DNA of 64,000 nucleotides, taken from contig NZ_JH992944.1 in the NCBI RefSeq assembly GCF_000315485.1, positions 149,781 through 213,780 of the forward strand. Reading direction: 5' to 3'. Source of the stretch: Bacteroides oleiciplenus YIT 12058 (lineage in GTDB: Bacteria > Bacteroidota > Bacteroidia > Bacteroidales > Bacteroidaceae). A program made the translations under genes and the position numbers. Positions 1-8,776 of this stretch are shown in pieces. Every line of letters begins with the position of its first letter. Positions within the stretch are counted from its first letter, which is position 1. The notes under the pieces are model-generated. The model did no database searches. It was given only the letters and a program-made list of their open reading frames with translations, and had not been told where the DNA came from.

Positions 1-52
1 GGAGGAGGAGAATTGAGATAGTGCTGTTTATCATTTGCCTCATTACTAATCA
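1..52. repeat. Copy of a dispersed intergenic repeat (right arm of a hairpin plus tail)
   Basis: These 52 bases are identical, by eye, to 27890-27941. There they form the right arm and tail of a 22-bp-arm palindrome. The window begins inside the right arm, so the left arm should lie just outside. The match ends exactly where the other copy enters a run of TAATCAC heptamers. Confidence 0.85.
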
Positions 53-92
53 GATTTGAGGCAAATGACTTCAGCAAGGCAAAGATGTATTT

Positions 93-400
93 ACAGCTTA
101 TTGAACGTATTCAGAAAGCTTGGGGAACACGCTCGGAAAGCTTACCGAATGTGTTCGAAAAGCTTACGGAACAAACCGTTCATATATAGACAGATATGGA
201 TTACCTTCTTTTACCTTATAAGTACATGGTTGTTTCCTCTCATGGTGATTCTATTTACCCCAAATGGCAACTTCATTTACACGCCGAGGTAAAGGCCGTT
301 ACATGCCGTGGTAAAGAGCGTTACAATAGGTGGTAAAGGTCGTTACATACGGCGGTAAATACTTTTACATTGTGAGATAAATTGTATGTAAATGCTATCT
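93..400. repeat. 22-bp-period tandem array A with dyad units
   Basis: The gap at 1-496 holds no credible gene but a degenerate tandem array of exact 22-bp period. GGTAAA recurs at 288, 310, 332 and 354, with GATAAA at 376. The matching TTAC recurs at 255, 277, 299, 321, 343 and 365. Most units are dyads of form GTAA-N6-TTAC followed by 8 bases. Upstream, (A)AAGCTT-type cores at 93, 115, 137 and 159 are in the same phase: 137 to 291 is 7 x 22 bases. A half-period GTAAA occurs at 388. Block 247-400 is an inverted, about 85% identical copy of 31210-31363 (131 of 154 by eye). Function unknown. Confidence 0.85.
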
Positions 401-496
401 ACTGATAATCAATAAACTAAGCAGATGCATTGGCAAGGCTGATTCATTCCTGTGCGGATATGATTCTTTTCATTAAAGTACACACTACGAATGGCA

Positions 497-2152
497 TTAT
501 TTACCCAAAACGAACTCAACAATATCTTCCTTCTCTCCCATCCCCAACTTCTTGCGGATGTTCGTCTTTCGTTGATAAATGGTAGGAATGCTTTGCTGTG
601 TCACCACACTAATCTCCTTTGTGGAGAACTCAGCACAAAGTAAACAGCATAGTTGCTGTTCCTTATCAATGAGTACGGAGCCGAAACGTTGATTCATTTT
701 GGTATAGAACCCATCATAGATACGGTCGATTACGGGATACAAGTCTTCCCACACTAACAGGCTTTCTACAGGAAGCTCATGATTGGTGATACCGGATATA
801 CGCCGGAGCAATTCCTGGTTTTGGGATGTAGGCTGCGTAGCCACTAAACGAATAATACCCAACTGTTGCAAAAGTATCTTCCGGAAGAACTGCCCGTCTT
901 TCACTTCTGTTGCCGAAGTCTCTTCCTGTCCCCTATCCCCTTTCGTGGCCTCTACTAACAAGCGATTCAGAGTCTCAATGCGTTCTTCCGCTTCAATCAA
1001 GCGGTTGCGGCGCCCCCGGATATAGAAGAAAGCTCCTCCACCTACCAATACCAGCACCAATACGCAGAACAATAGCGTCAATTGCGCTTCCTGCCGCTCC
1101 ACCGTTAGCATCAGATTAGCATTGGAAAGCGACTCCTTGCTTTCATCTTTCCGCTGGATAGTGCTTTGCAAAGCATAGAGAGCATTGTGGATGGAATCGT
1201 TATAACGCATCACATCCAAGAAGTCGAATGTGCCGTAGCGGGTATAGTCTATCAATCCCTGATAGTAAGCAATCATATTTTCCGTAGTCAGGAACTTCTT
1301 GAAATGGCCAACCTCAGCCTTTCCCCGGTCGAGATAGTACTGGGCAGAATCCAATTCTCCAATTTTCAAATAGCATTCCGTCAGTACAAGAGTAATCATC
1401 GCATCATTTACTTTATCAGAAGGAAAACTCTGCAAGCGTTTTGAAACTCTTATCGCCTTTTCATAGTCTTGTCCTTTGTAAGACAATAACTGTGCATAAT
1501 TGCGTAAATAGTGTACCAAGCGTGCCGTATCTTTCTTTTGCGTAACCAATTCGATACTGCGGTCCATATAATAAGAAGCGGAATCATTTCCCAGCAATCC
1601 CATGGCAATGCCCAGAGAATAGCACAGTCCTTCATCTTCGCGAATGGCAATCGCCCGGAGGTGAGCCTCTATCGCTTTCTTATAATCCTTCTCGACATAT
1701 ACATATCTATACGCTTGTTCAGCAAGCATACTGACCATCAAATAAGTATCCCGGCACGCGATAGCCTCCACAATACCACTATCAAGCACGGCCATAGACT
1801 CTGTATGTTTTTTCAGCCAATACAAGTATTTGGATTTCAGCACGTATGAGTTCAGCATCTTCACTGTGTCCCGACCGGAAACAAAATAATTGAATGCAGG
1901 CAGAATCAAGGAATCTTCTGCCATAGAAGCCCCTCTTACATTGTGTGCAAATGTACGCAACCAGCCGTACAGCATTTTTTCCTCAAACGGCAACCGCTCC
2001 GGATTCTTTATCTGCGACAGGAGTTTCATGGCACTATCTGCATTTCCATAAATCACGTCATCTGCCTGACGCAGTACAGCCGTATTATCCGTACGACTAC
2101 AAGCACACAACAAAACACAAGTTGTGACGAAAAGATATAAGAGTTTCTTCAT
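497..2152 (-). CDS. Membrane-anchored TPR lipoprotein with C-terminal LuxR-like HTH
   Basis: 551 aa. The N-terminus has a hydrophobic stretch ending in a lipobox (LLCAC, acceptor Cys18). Residues about 20-340 are helical with TPR-like character, including paired helices with aromatic and Ala positions. A single membrane span lies at about 358-378 and is followed by a charged coiled coil (about 383-405). The last 55 residues contain a LuxR/GerE-like helix-turn-helix (FSTKEIS...SIPTIYQRKTNIRKKLG). This layout, with a sensor in the periplasm and an HTH in the cytoplasm, is common in Bacteroides and suggests a one-component regulator. The ligand and targets are unknown. It is the last gene of a minus-strand run with menA, a CPBP protease and malY; the gap to malY is only 12 bases. 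Having both a lipobox and an internal span is odd, so the lipidation call is the least sure part. Confidence 0.75.
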   Translation of the reverse strand: MKKLLYLFVTTCVLLCACSRTDNTAVLRQADDVIYGNADSAMKLLSQIKNPERLPFEEKMLYGWLRTFAHNVRGASMAEDSLILPAFNYFVSGRDTVKMLNSYVLKSKYLYWLKKHTESMAVLDSGIVEAIACRDTYLMVSMLAEQAYRYVYVEKDYKKAIEAHLRAIAIREDEGLCYSLGIAMGLLGNDSASYYMDRSIELVTQKKDTARLVHYLRNYAQLLSYKGQDYEKAIRVSKRLQSFPSDKVNDAMITLVLTECYLKIGELDSAQYYLDRGKAEVGHFKKFLTTENMIAYYQGLIDYTRYGTFDFLDVMRYNDSIHNALYALQSTIQRKDESKESLSNANLMLTVERQEAQLTLLFCVLVLVLVGGGAFFYIRGRRNRLIEAEERIETLNRLLVEATKGDRGQEETSATEVKDGQFFRKILLQQLGIIRLVATQPTSQNQELLRRISGITNHELPVESLLVWEDLYPVIDRIYDGFYTKMNQRFGSVLIDKEQQLCCLLCAEFSTKEISVVTQQSIPTIYQRKTNIRKKLGMGEKEDIVEFVLGK

Positions 2153-2164
2153 TGGGTATAATTC

Positions 2165-3331
2165 TTATTGCATCACTGCATCACAAAGTTGCCGTAAAGC
2201 CTGCTCCAGCACTGAACGGGGGCAACCGATATTCAGCCGCATAAATCCTTCTCCGGGTTTGCCGAACATGGTTCCGTCGTTCAAAGCCAAGTGTGCTTTC
2301 TCTGCAAAAAGACAGGTTAACGCTTCCTGGCTCAGTCCCAGCTTCCGGCAATCCAGGAAGACAAGGTAAGAGGCTTGCGGACGTATCATGCTAATGCCGG
2401 GAATATGCTCTTTCAGATAGCTTTCCGTAAAGTCTATATTCCCTTCTATATAAGCAAGCATTTGCTCCAACCACTCAGCGCCATGCTGGTAAGCAGCGGC
2501 AGCACCAATATAGGCAAGCAAATGTCCTTCGCTGAACTCTCCGGCTTCCATAAATGTCTGGAAACGTTCGCGGATGGTTTCATTTACAGTAATTGCATAC
2601 GAACTACCCAGTCCCGGCATATTGAAGGCTTTGCTGGGAGCCATGAAGACAAGTGAGTTTGCAGCAGCCTCTTCGGAAACTGTGGCAAAAGGATGATGCT
2701 TGTAGCGAGGCAGAGTCAAATCAGCGTGGATTTCATCAGAGATGACAAATGTGCCGCTATTGTGGCAGATGGCCGCAATCTCTTTCAGTTCTTCTACTGT
2801 CCAGACACGTCCACCGGGATTATGAGGGTTGCAGAGGATAAGCACTTTGCAGTCCTGTATATCTTTACGAAAGCGACCGAAGTCAATATGATACTGCCCG
2901 TCGCGCAAATCCAGAGGGGAGTAGACAACTTCGCGTCCCATCCGTTCGGTCACTAGGAAGAAAGGATGGTAAACAGGTGTCATCACCATCACTTTATCAC
3001 CGGGATTAGTGAAACACTGCAAGGCAAAAGCCTGACCACGGACAATACCGGGGACAAAGGTCAACATCTCACGGGTTATATCCCATTGATGGCGGTTATG
3101 TAGCCAGGTACAAATGGAGGTGTACCACTCTTCGCAGGCAAAGGTATATCCCAGTACTTCATGCTCCAGACGCTCCCGTAAAGCATTCATTACGAAAGGC
3201 GGGGTACGGAAATCCATGTCGGCCACCCACATAGGGAGCAAGTCGTCACGTCCCCAGATATTTTTTACACCATCCCACTTCACAGAATTGGTTCCACGTC
3301 GCTCTATGATTTCATCAAAATTGTATTTCAT
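2165..3331 (-). CDS. MalY/PatB-type PLP-dependent cystathionine beta-lyase/aminotransferase
   Basis: 388 aa, the usual length of MalY/PatB class I/II fold PLP enzymes. Visible marks are the N-terminal WVADMDF motif, NPHNPGGRVW (PLP ring contact), SDEIHADL (Asp that holds the pyridine nitrogen) and SPSKAFNMPGL with the Schiff-base Lys near residue 232. Members cleave cystathionine or cysteine C-S bonds to give homocysteine or sulfide, pyruvate and ammonia, and some act as aminotransferases. The substrate cannot be told from sequence. It is cytoplasmic. It lies between the CPBP protease gene (16-base gap) and the TPR/HTH lipoprotein gene (12-base gap), so it is very likely cotranscribed with them. 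Confidence 0.85.
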   Translation of the reverse strand: MKYNFDEIIERRGTNSVKWDGVKNIWGRDDLLPMWVADMDFRTPPFVMNALRERLEHEVLGYTFACEEWYTSICTWLHNRHQWDITREMLTFVPGIVRGQAFALQCFTNPGDKVMVMTPVYHPFFLVTERMGREVVYSPLDLRDGQYHIDFGRFRKDIQDCKVLILCNPHNPGGRVWTVEELKEIAAICHNSGTFVISDEIHADLTLPRYKHHPFATVSEEAAANSLVFMAPSKAFNMPGLGSSYAITVNETIRERFQTFMEAGEFSEGHLLAYIGAAAAYQHGAEWLEQMLAYIEGNIDFTESYLKEHIPGISMIRPQASYLVFLDCRKLGLSQEALTCLFAEKAHLALNDGTMFGKPGEGFMRLNIGCPRSVLEQALRQLCDAVMQ

Positions 3332-3347
3332 CGTTCTATTTTATTAA

Positions 3348-3965
3348 TTATATCGGAAAAACTACAAACACTGCTACGTCCCATACCGCATGCGATACAA
3401 TCAACGCCCCAAGTTTATGCGGATACAGTCTGTAAGCCAGGCCCCAAATGCCACCAACCACCAGCGCAGCCATTACCAACATAAAGTTGAACGACCAGAT
3501 ATGCACCAGCGCATACACCAGCGTCGTAATTATAAATCCAGCATTCGGGTTCCATCGTTTGGAGAGCGCATTCTGCACATAGCCCCGCCAGAAGATTTCT
3601 TCCGCAGGACCTATCAGAATAAGTAACAAGATGGAAAGTAACCAGGGATTTTCTCCGGTCTTCATTCCATAAATAAGCTCTACCTGCGGACGGGCAAAGT
3701 CAAAAAGCCAGGCAGAAGCCTTATCTCCCACCCAGAAGACTCCCCACAAGACTACCGCCAACGCCACACCACCGACAATATTCTTCCAGTCGAACTTCAC
3801 ATCTTCCACCCACCACTGTGGACGAAGGGCAAAAGCCATATTCATCAGCACAATAGCCGAGAAACTCATCGCTGTCCAGAAGTTGAATATTCCGCTGGTC
3901 CAGGGTGAAAACATGAAAAACCACAAGAAAGCGGCTATCAATAAAGGAATAATTACTCGTTTCAT
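3348..3965 (-). CDS. CPBP family intramembrane metalloprotease (CAAX protease/bacteriocin-processing)
   Basis: 205 aa and almost wholly hydrophobic, with about six membrane spans. Conserved CPBP (Abi/Rce1-like) motifs are visible: EExxxR as E122-E123-R127 in AEEIFWRGYV, H155 in VHIWSFN, and H192 in SHAVWDV. These supply the Glu and His residues of the intramembrane glutamic protease site. The physiological substrate is unknown. The gene starts 3 bases from the end of the menA-like gene and 16 bases before malY, so it sits inside a four-gene minus-strand operon. Confidence 0.85.
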   Translation of the reverse strand: MKRVIIPLLIAAFLWFFMFSPWTSGIFNFWTAMSFSAIVLMNMAFALRPQWWVEDVKFDWKNIVGGVALAVVLWGVFWVGDKASAWLFDFARPQVELIYGMKTGENPWLLSILLLILIGPAEEIFWRGYVQNALSKRWNPNAGFIITTLVYALVHIWSFNFMLVMAALVVGGIWGLAYRLYPHKLGALIVSHAVWDVAVFVVFPI

Positions 3966-3968
3966 ATA

Positions 3969-4847
3969 TTATATAAGGAATGTAACCGTAAACAACAAAC
4001 TGAACAGAAGTTGCAGTTTTGCAGTCTTTTCATCCAGATTGGAAATCGCACAAATCCCTTCTTTGGGCAAGCGCAACATAGCACGCGCATTGGCAATGGC
4101 AGGCAGGAGTCCAAGCATAGTCAGCAACGACCACCAGGGAAAATACCCCAACACTGCACAAACCACAATCCATAGAAACGGGAAAATGACTTCAAATATA
4201 TAAAGGAAGACATCGGTCTTTTTCCCCAATTTCATTGCAAGAGTACTGATTTTAGCACGTACGTCAGTCTCGATATCACGGGTATTATTGGCATGCAGGA
4301 TAGCTACAGTAATCAGACCTACCGGGACAATAATCAGTAAGAGGTCGGGCAAGAACCGTCCGACGGTGATATAAGACACCCCCAGTGTAGGCAATATGGC
4401 ATAAGCTACAAAAATTACAAAGTCACCGAAAGCACGGTATTTCAGCCAAGGATAGAGTAATGAACAAATCGCTCCGCAAACTCCCACCCAAAGCAAAGGA
4501 AGTCCTGTACGGACCACCAGCCAAAGACCGATAACTACCGCCGGTACCATCAGTCCCAACGCCAGGTTACGTATTTCCAACGGCATGAACTGTCCGCTTG
4601 TCAGCGTCTTCACTCCAAAGGTATCTGCCCGGTCCACTCCCCGTTCGAAGTCGAAGTAATCACTCCACGCATTACCCGAAGCATGAAAGATAATAATACC
4701 GAACAGTGCCAGCAATCCGTTCTTCCAGTCTATTACACCGTAAGCCCAATATAAATATGCCAACGTCACAATCACCGGCATAGCCGACGCCGGAAATGAC
4801 CAAGGGCGCACGGCAATCAGCCAATCTTTTAAGGAATGCTTCTTCAT
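3969..4847 (-). CDS. menA: UbiA-family prenyltransferase, MenA-like
   Basis: 292 aa polytopic membrane protein of the UbiA superfamily with eight to nine hydrophobic segments. The two Asp-rich motifs that bind Mg-prenyl diphosphate are visible: NAWSDYFDFERGVDRAD from N59, and NNTRDIETD at about 185-195. The RADTFGVKTLTSG region resembles MenA (1,4-dihydroxy-2-naphthoate polyprenyltransferase), which makes demethylmenaquinone, the quinone route used by Bacteroides. No other men gene is nearby, so the MenA assignment rests on motif style and length. Another aromatic prenyltransferase remains possible. It is the first gene of the minus-strand run down to position 497. Confidence 0.75.
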   Translation of the reverse strand: MKKHSLKDWLIAVRPWSFPASAMPVIVTLAYLYWAYGVIDWKNGLLALFGIIIFHASGNAWSDYFDFERGVDRADTFGVKTLTSGQFMPLEIRNLALGLMVPAVVIGLWLVVRTGLPLLWVGVCGAICSLLYPWLKYRAFGDFVIFVAYAILPTLGVSYITVGRFLPDLLLIIVPVGLITVAILHANNTRDIETDVRAKISTLAMKLGKKTDVFLYIFEVIFPFLWIVVCAVLGYFPWWSLLTMLGLLPAIANARAMLRLPKEGICAISNLDEKTAKLQLLFSLLFTVTFLI

Positions 4848-5111
4848 TGTTTATTGTCAATTAAAGATATTCTGTTTCATAAATGATAATTTAGCGAAGC
4901 AGAGCTTCGCAGTAGTAAGTAATAAGTAGCAAGTAGTTAGTAGAATAGTCCTGTTTATAAAGGTGGTTATAATCCAGAGTATCTCCTACTTACTACTTTA
5001 CTACTTGATACTAACTACTTATCGCGCTTCGCGCGATAAATTATTTGCTTGCAAAAATACGAATTATCCTCGCTTTTGAGTACTTTTGCACACAAGTAAA
5101 ATAGAAATAAT
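4848..5111. other. Divergent intergenic region with two hairpins and heptamer arms
   Basis: This region separates menA (minus) and the HAD gene (plus). It holds a perfect short hairpin, GCGAAGC-AGA-GCTTCGC (4894-4910). Five heptamers of AGTAGTA type follow at 4911-4945, with the opposite-sense series CTACTTA-type at 4986-5020. A 9-bp perfect hairpin, TTATCGCGC-TTC-GCGCGATAA, lies at 5019-5039. A promoter -7 box for the HAD gene follows. No reading frame here looks real. Confidence 0.7.
5081..5088 (+). promoter_or_regulatory. Bacteroidetes -7 box upstream of HAD phosphatase
   Basis: TACTTTTG matches TAnnTTTG and lies 23 bases before the start codon at 5112. A clear -33 TTTG at the usual spacing is not seen. 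Confidence 0.5.
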
Positions 5112-5897
5112 ATGATTAAAGCCCTGTTTTTTGACATCGACGGCACTTTAGTGAGTTTTGACACCCATGCTATTCCCGAAACCACCATAGAAGCCATCGC
5201 CGCTGCCAAAGCCAAAGGCATTCGGATATTTATCGCTACGGGACGTCCCGCAGTTATCATCAACAACCTCTCTGCCCTGCAAAATCGCGACCTGATAGAT
5301 GGTTACATAACCATGAACGGCGGATATTGTTTCGTAGGTGAAGAAGTGATTTACAAAAGTGCCATTCCTGCCGCCGACGTGCAGAAACTTGCACGCATCT
5401 CTGCCGCACAGAACTTCCCTTGCATCTTCGTAAGCGAGCATGACATCTGTGTCTGCCAGCCGGACGAAATGGTAAAGAAGATATTCAACGACTATCTGAA
5501 AGTGGATATTATTCCGGAAAAGACGCCCGAAGAAGCTATTGGACAAGAGATATTCCAGATGACACCATTCATCACACTGGAGCAAGAGCAAGTGATTCTT
5601 CCCCAATTGCCGGGTTGCGAATCCGGACGCTGGTTTCCCGCTTTTGCCGACATTACCGCCAAAGGAAACACTAAACAGAAAGGCATCGACGAAATCATCA
5701 ACCACTTCGGCATTCGCTTGGAAGAAACGATGGCATTCGGCGACGGCGGTAATGACGTAAGCATGCTCCGCCATGCAGCCATCGGTGTAGCCATGGGTAA
5801 TGCCGTGGATGAAGTGAAGGAACATGCCAATTATATAACGACTTCGGTGGATGAAGACGGAGTAGCCAATGCACTCCGCCATTTCTCCATCATATAG
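5112..5897 (+). CDS. Cof-type HAD-IIB phosphatase
   Basis: 261 aa, the typical length for Cof/YbiV-type HAD-IIB phosphatases. Motif I is FFDIDGTL (D8 nucleophile, D10), motif II is IATGRP, motif III is the Lys in AKGNTKQKGI, and motif IV is FGDGGNDVSML. The cap domain between motifs II and III has the HAD-IIB size. These cytoplasmic enzymes dephosphorylate sugar phosphates, flavin or PLP precursors, and the specific substrate cannot be read. The helicase-TPR gene starts 37 bases downstream on the same strand and may be cotranscribed. Confidence 0.85.
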   Translation: MIKALFFDIDGTLVSFDTHAIPETTIEAIAAAKAKGIRIFIATGRPAVIINNLSALQNRDLIDGYITMNGGYCFVGEEVIYKSAIPAADVQKLARISAAQNFPCIFVSEHDICVCQPDEMVKKIFNDYLKVDIIPEKTPEEAIGQEIFQMTPFITLEQEQVILPQLPGCESGRWFPAFADITAKGNTKQKGIDEIINHFGIRLEETMAFGDGGNDVSMLRHAAIGVAMGNAVDEVKEHANYITTSVDEDGVANALRHFSII

Positions 5898-5934
5898 TCC
5901 TCTTTCAATTTTTAATTATTAATTTTTAGTTCTC

Positions 5935-7935
5935 TTGTCCCAAACAGTAGATACCAACAACAAAGAATTTCAGGATGCCCTGAGTCTTATACAATATACC
6001 CGCCAGTCCGTCTTCCTGACCGGAAAGGCGGGTACGGGTAAATCTACTTTCTTGCGATACATCTGCCAGAACATAAAGAAGAAGCACGTGGTTTTGGCAC
6101 CTACGGGCATCGCCGCCATCAATGCCGGTGGCAGTACTTTGCACAGCTTCTTCAAACTACCTTTTCATCCCTTGTTGCCCGATGACCCGAATCTGAGCCT
6201 GCAACGGGGACGCATCCATGAATTCTTCAGGTACACCAAGCCTCAGCGAAAGTTACTGGAAGAACTGGAACTCATCATCATTGACGAGATTTCCATGGTA
6301 CGTGCAGACATAATCGACGCAGTGGACCGCATTCTGCGCGTTTACTCCCGCAACCTGCGCGAACCTTTCGGCGGAAAACAACTCCTGTTAGTAGGTGATG
6401 TTTTCCAACTCGAACCTGTAGTGAAAGGTGATGAACGGGAAATTTTGAATCGCTTCTATCCCACTCCTTACTTTTTCTCTGCAAGGGTATTCAGCCAGAT
6501 AGACCTCGTATCTATCGAACTCCAGAAGGTTTACCGCCAGACGGACAAAGTATTCGTCAACGTTCTGGACCACATCCGCAGCAATACGGCCGGTGCCGCC
6601 GACCTGCAATTGCTCAATACCCGCTACGGTACCGACATCGAAGAAAACGAGGAAGATATGTACATTACCCTCGCGACGCGACGCGACAATGTGGATTACA
6701 TCAACGACCGGAAACTGGCGGAACTGCCCGGCGACTCCATTACTTTCCGCGGCGAAGTCACAGGCGATTTTCCTGAAAGCAGCCTGCCTACTTCTCGAGA
6801 GCTAGTATTGAAGCCTGGCGCACAAGTCATCTTTATCAAAAATGATTTCGACCGTCGTTGGGTGAACGGCACTATCGGCGTAGTCAGCGGTTTCGATGAA
6901 ATAGAAGAAACCCTCTACATCATCACCGATGACGGAAAAGAATGCGACGTCAAGCCTGAACACTGGAAGAACATCCGCTACAAATACAACGAAAAGAAAA
7001 AAGAGATAGAAGAAGAAGTGCTCGGCACCTTCTCACAGTTCCCCGTACGGCTGGCATGGGCAATCACTGTCCACAAGAGCCAGGGATTGACCTTCAGCCG
7101 TGTTGTCATCGACTTCACCGGCGGTGTTTTTGCCGGTGGGCAAGCGTACGTAGCCCTCAGCCGTTGCACATCACTGGAAGGTATTCAGTTAAAGAAGCCC
7201 GTCAACCGTGCCGACATCTTCGTCCGCCCAGAGATAGTGAACTTTGCCGAACGTTTCAACAACCGGCAAGCCATAGACCGCGCCCTGAAGCAGGCACAAG
7301 CCGACGTGGAATATGCCGCTGCTACCAAAGCCTTTGATGAAGGAAACTTTGAAGTCTTCCTAAACCAGTTCTTCAAAGCCATACACTCCCGATACGACAT
7401 AGAAAAACCCGCCATTCAACGGCTCATCCGCCGCAAGTTAGGCGTGATTAACAAACTGCGTGACAGCAACGAACAACTAAAAGCTCAGATGGCAGAGCAA
7501 CAGAAACGCCTGCAAACTTATGCACGTGAGTATTACCTGATGGGCAACGAGTCTATCACTCTTGCCCACGACTCCCGTGCCGCCATTGCCAACTACGACA
7601 AGGCACTGGAACTTTATCCGGAATACGCGGACGCGTGGGTACGCAAAGGCATCACCCTCTTCAACGACGGTAAATACCTTGAAGCGGAAGAATGTCTGAC
7701 ACGTGCTGTGAAACTACGCCCGGCAGAATTTAAAGCCGTTTATAACCGCGGAAAACTGCGCCTGAAACAGCAAGATACCGAAGGCGCCATTGCTGATTTA
7801 GACAAGGCCACCACCCTGAAACCTGAACATGCCGGAGCCCACGAACTCTTCGGCGATGCCTTGATGCAGGCGGGGAAAGAAGTAGAAGCCGCACTGCAAT
7901 GGCGGCTGGCAGAGGAGATACGTAAAAAGAAGTGA
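5935..7935 (+). CDS. Pif1/RecD-like SF1 helicase with C-terminal TPR repeats, TTG start
   Basis: 666 aa. Walker A is TGKAGTGKST at about 29-38, and Walker B/DEIS is at about 113-119. LVGDVFQLEPV gives helicase motif III, and the last motifs are WAITVHKSQGLTFSRV and YVALSRCTSLEGI. This is the Pif1/RecD-type superfamily 1B 5'-3' helicase core. From about residue 500 a coiled linker leads into about three TPR units (for example DSRAAIANYDKALELYPEYAD), which normally bind proteins. The only start that keeps Walker A is TTG at 5935: an in-frame stop lies just upstream at 5920 and the next Met is past residue 120. Its role is inferred to be DNA repair or replication, and the partner is unknown. A 21-bp inverted repeat begins at its stop codon. 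Confidence 0.8.
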   Translation: MSQTVDTNNKEFQDALSLIQYTRQSVFLTGKAGTGKSTFLRYICQNIKKKHVVLAPTGIAAINAGGSTLHSFFKLPFHPLLPDDPNLSLQRGRIHEFFRYTKPQRKLLEELELIIIDEISMVRADIIDAVDRILRVYSRNLREPFGGKQLLLVGDVFQLEPVVKGDEREILNRFYPTPYFFSARVFSQIDLVSIELQKVYRQTDKVFVNVLDHIRSNTAGAADLQLLNTRYGTDIEENEEDMYITLATRRDNVDYINDRKLAELPGDSITFRGEVTGDFPESSLPTSRELVLKPGAQVIFIKNDFDRRWVNGTIGVVSGFDEIEETLYIITDDGKECDVKPEHWKNIRYKYNEKKKEIEEEVLGTFSQFPVRLAWAITVHKSQGLTFSRVVIDFTGGVFAGGQAYVALSRCTSLEGIQLKKPVNRADIFVRPEIVNFAERFNNRQAIDRALKQAQADVEYAAATKAFDEGNFEVFLNQFFKAIHSRYDIEKPAIQRLIRRKLGVINKLRDSNEQLKAQMAEQQKRLQTYAREYYLMGNESITLAHDSRAAIANYDKALELYPEYADAWVRKGITLFNDGKYLEAEECLTRAVKLRPAEFKAVYNRGKLRLKQQDTEGAIADLDKATTLKPEHAGAHELFGDALMQAGKEVEAALQWRLAEEIRKKK

Positions 7936-8032
7936 TTAAGGGTTAGTGATTAGTGATTAATACCATACGGCATGATAGTGCAGCCCATTAATCACTAACC
8001 CTTAATCACTAATCACTAATCGTTAATCACTA
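7932..8032. repeat. Heptamer arms forming an inverted repeat after the helicase gene
   Basis: The left arm is built from GTGATTA/AGGGTTA heptamers and the right arm from TAATCAC/TAACCCT heptamers. 7932-7952 and 7989-8009 are perfect 21-bp inverted copies. The left arm overlaps the helicase stop codon, so the pair could fold at the mRNA end. There is no U tract, so this is not a standard terminator. Confidence 0.8.
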
Positions 8033-8045
8033 AATAACCTGCTTA

Positions 8046-8077
8046 TTTGATAATAAGAAACTTATTCCCTACTTTTG
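8046..8077 (+). promoter_or_regulatory. Bacteroidetes promoter of the Sua5/YrdC gene
   Basis: TTTG (8046-8049), a 20-base spacer, then TACTTTTG (8070-8077). This is a good match to the primary Bacteroidetes promoter and lies 31 bases before the ATG. Confidence 0.75.
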
Positions 8078-8108
8078 TGTTATTATATATAGACTAATTG
8101 CCAGCCCT

Positions 8109-8723
8109 ATGCTTCTGAAACTTTACGAAAAGAATAACAATCCCCAAGACCTGCAACAGGTAGTGGATATTCTGAATGACGGCGGAATCATCATCTACCC
8201 CACTGATACTATGTATGCCATTGGTTGCCATGGACTGAAAGAGCGTGCCATCGAGCGCATCTGCCGCATCAAGGATATTGACCCGCGCAAGAATAACCTT
8301 TCTATTATCTGCTATGACCTGAGCAGCATCAGTGAATATGCCAAAGTGGATAACACTACGTTCAAGCTAATGAAACGGAATCTGCCCGGTGCTTTCACTT
8401 TCATCTTGAACGGTACGACCCGGCTACCCAAAATTTTCCGTAACCGGAAAGAAGTAGGTATCCGTATGCCGGATAGTGCTATCATCCAGGAAATAGCCCG
8501 CATATTAGATGCTCCCATCATGACCACCACCCTTCCTCACGACGACCATGAGGATATAGAATACAGTACCGATCCGGAACTGATTGACGAAAAATTCGGT
8601 GATCTTGTCGATTTAATTATCGATGGCGGCATCGGTGGAACAGAACTTTCCACCATTGTGAATTGCACCAATGAAGAAATTGAAGTCGTGCGTCAAGGGA
8701 AAGGCTGGTTAGATGAAGGATAA
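8109..8723 (+). CDS. Sua5/YciO/YrdC family protein (threonylcarbamoyl-AMP synthase-like)
   Basis: 204 aa, single YrdC domain. The family motif GGIIIYPTDTMYAIGCH gives the nucleotide and threonine pocket near the N-terminus. The KDIDPRKNNLSIICYDLSS segment and the VGIRMPD and TELSTIVN regions are also typical. Family members make L-threonylcarbamoyl-AMP for the t6A37 tRNA modification. At this length it could be TsaC/YrdC or the less well understood YciO branch; KIKDIDPRKNNLSI looks YciO-like. It is cytoplasmic and has its own promoter. The AI-2E family gene begins 53 bases later. Confidence 0.8.
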   Translation: MLLKLYEKNNNPQDLQQVVDILNDGGIIIYPTDTMYAIGCHGLKERAIERICRIKDIDPRKNNLSIICYDLSSISEYAKVDNTTFKLMKRNLPGAFTFILNGTTRLPKIFRNRKEVGIRMPDSAIIQEIARILDAPIMTTTLPHDDHEDIEYSTDPELIDEKFGDLVDLIIDGGIGGTELSTIVNCTNEEIEVVRQGKGWLDEG

Positions 8724-8776
8724 CTCAACCAAATGCTCATCTTGTTTGTTTCTTAAAATAAAGTAACAATAAGTAT

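Noticed and set aside
56..292. 78-codon open frame at the left edge
   Set aside because: It runs through the 22-bp array, has repeat-derived composition, and no promoter or ribosome site. 22 is not a multiple of 3, so the frame is incidental.
93..400. CRISPR array
   Set aside because: The units are 22 bp, degenerate and contiguous, with no conserved 28-37-bp repeat separated by unique spacers, and no cas gene is in the window.
5148..5882. Long antisense frame (244 codons) over the HAD phosphatase
   Set aside because: It is the opposite strand of a gene with all HAD motifs. Its composition is His/Val/Phe-rich shadow coding and there is no start context.
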